Shown: in pieces, positions 36,013 through 36,436 of the stretch
Layout: every line of letters starts with the position of its first letter
How positions within the stretch are numbered: position 1 is the first letter of the stretch
From: a virus
DNA: 36,436 nt
Virus record (IMG/VR): IMGVR_UViG_3300042518_001245
Coordinates: 1-36,436 of that record
Strand: one strand, 5' to 3'
Position numbers and translations under genes: made by a program
The notes under the pieces: model-generated
The model's database searches: none
Told to the model about the DNA's origin: nothing
What the model saw: the letters and a program-made list of their open reading frames with translations, nothing else

Positions 36013-36436
36013 ATAGCCCTATTATCAAAGATTTACCTATTGAAGAGTACCATTCCCCCGATTGCAAGTATACGAGTTCGACGTTTCTACGGACGCTTCA
36101 AACCAAAAGCCCGGCTCATGCACTGGCTGAAAAGAAGGCAGAAAAAAAAACTAAAAAGTGCTTTGAAATAGGGACTTTAATTCACACACTTATTTTAGAA
36201 CCTGAAACGTTTGAATCGCGATATGGCGTATTTGACGGCGATTTTCGGACAAAAGAAGCCAAAGAGATGAAAGCCGATTTTGATAGTCGAAATATAACCG
36301 TCATTAAAACAGGTGATTATGAAAACGCCCTAGCGTGTGCGGAAGCCATGAAAAACTTTCATTTTTACGACATGATTTTTGGCCATGGGTACCCAGAAGT
36401 TTCTTTCTTTGCTGAAATTGACGGGGTGAAACTAAA
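36009..36436 (+). CDS. RecE-like exonuclease, 5' part (continues at 1-494)
   Basis: ATG 36009 overlaps the upstream stop (ATGA). This part gives residues 1-142, with the N-terminal helical pattern KYTSSTFLRTLQTKSPAHAL, then CFEIGTLIHTLILEPE (the G-T-L-I-H-T-L-I-L motif near residues 55-65 is typical of RecE C-terminal nuclease domains), and DGDFRTKEAKEMKADF. The frame continues through the circular junction to the stop at 494, giving 264 residues. The 127-base overlap at the end of the record is counted twice if both ends are read. Confidence 0.88.
   Translation, partial: MNSPIIKDLPIEEYHSPDCKYTSSTFLRTLQTKSPAHALAEKKAEKKTKKCFEIGTLIHTLILEPETFESRYGVFDGDFRTKEAKEMKADFDSRNITVIKTGDYENALACAEAMKNFHFYDMIFGHGYPEVSFFAEIDGVKL
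36310..36436. repeat. Terminal direct repeat, right copy (circular overlap)
   Basis: Identical to 1-127. It falls within the RecE-like gene and confirms that the two ends join. Confidence 0.95.

Noticed and set aside
1-36436. CRISPR array, insertion sequence or diversity-generating retroelement
   Set aside because: No regularly spaced repeats, no transposase and no reverse transcriptase were seen in any frame.

Overview
The window is a complete temperate bacteriophage genome, apparently circular. The first 127 bases (1-127) are identical to the last 127 (36310-36436), so the linear record closes on itself, giving about 36309 bp. One gene, a RecE-type exonuclease, runs across the junction in frame. 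The gene set is that of a small temperate podovirus: P22-like portal, scaffold, SU10/DUF5309-type capsid, gp10-like tail hub, a series of ejection proteins, no tail tube or tape measure gene, and a tyrosine integrase beside a tRNA-derived attP. Three peptidoglycan hydrolase domains, two of them GH108 type, and several single-pass membrane proteins suggest a Gram-negative host. The host genus cannot be read from the sequence.

Layout. (1) Plus strand, 32886 to the end and on through 1-5507: a lysis-like cluster (membrane proteins plus a GH108 endolysin), an XRE repressor-like gene, a cysteine-rich protein, RecE/RecT recombination, a DUF1376 replication-type protein, several small regulators (XRE, LuxR-type HTH, a truncated P63C-type protein), a DUF551 protein and small accessory ORFs. 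These genes are tightly coupled by ATGA or TAATG overlaps. (2) Minus strand, 8895 to 5551: two virion or accessory proteins, then a TM/coiled-coil protein, an EF-hand protein, a 58-residue secreted or membrane peptide and an amidase. (3) Plus strand, 9006-27072: tail fibre, portal, scaffold, capsid, decoration, head-tail adaptor, tail hub, GNAT acetyltransferase and five ejection-type proteins. (4) Minus strand, 29857-27069: a degenerate glycosyltransferase-like TPR protein, then TerS and TerL, behind a clear sigma70-like promoter. (5) 30083-30773 (minus): two membrane proteins. (6) 30774-31328: a non-coding control region with overlapping divergent promoters, heptamer repeats, a candidate small RNA and three perfect hairpins. 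(7) Integrase (minus), then an attP holding the 3' part (positions 27-73) of a tRNA-Val(UAC) gene.

How it works together (inference): the integrase inserts the phage into a host tRNA-Val gene, rebuilding its 3' end. RecE/RecT provide recombination and the rest of replication probably depends on the host, since no polymerase or helicase is visible. TerS/TerL package DNA through the portal, and the ejection proteins, one with a GH108 wall hydrolase, deliver it. No classical CI/Cro switch is evident. The most interesting unexplained parts are the 30.9-31.2 kb control region and its candidate RNA, the pseudo-glycosyltransferase ahead of the terminase, the truncated P63C protein, and the redundant lysis clusters.
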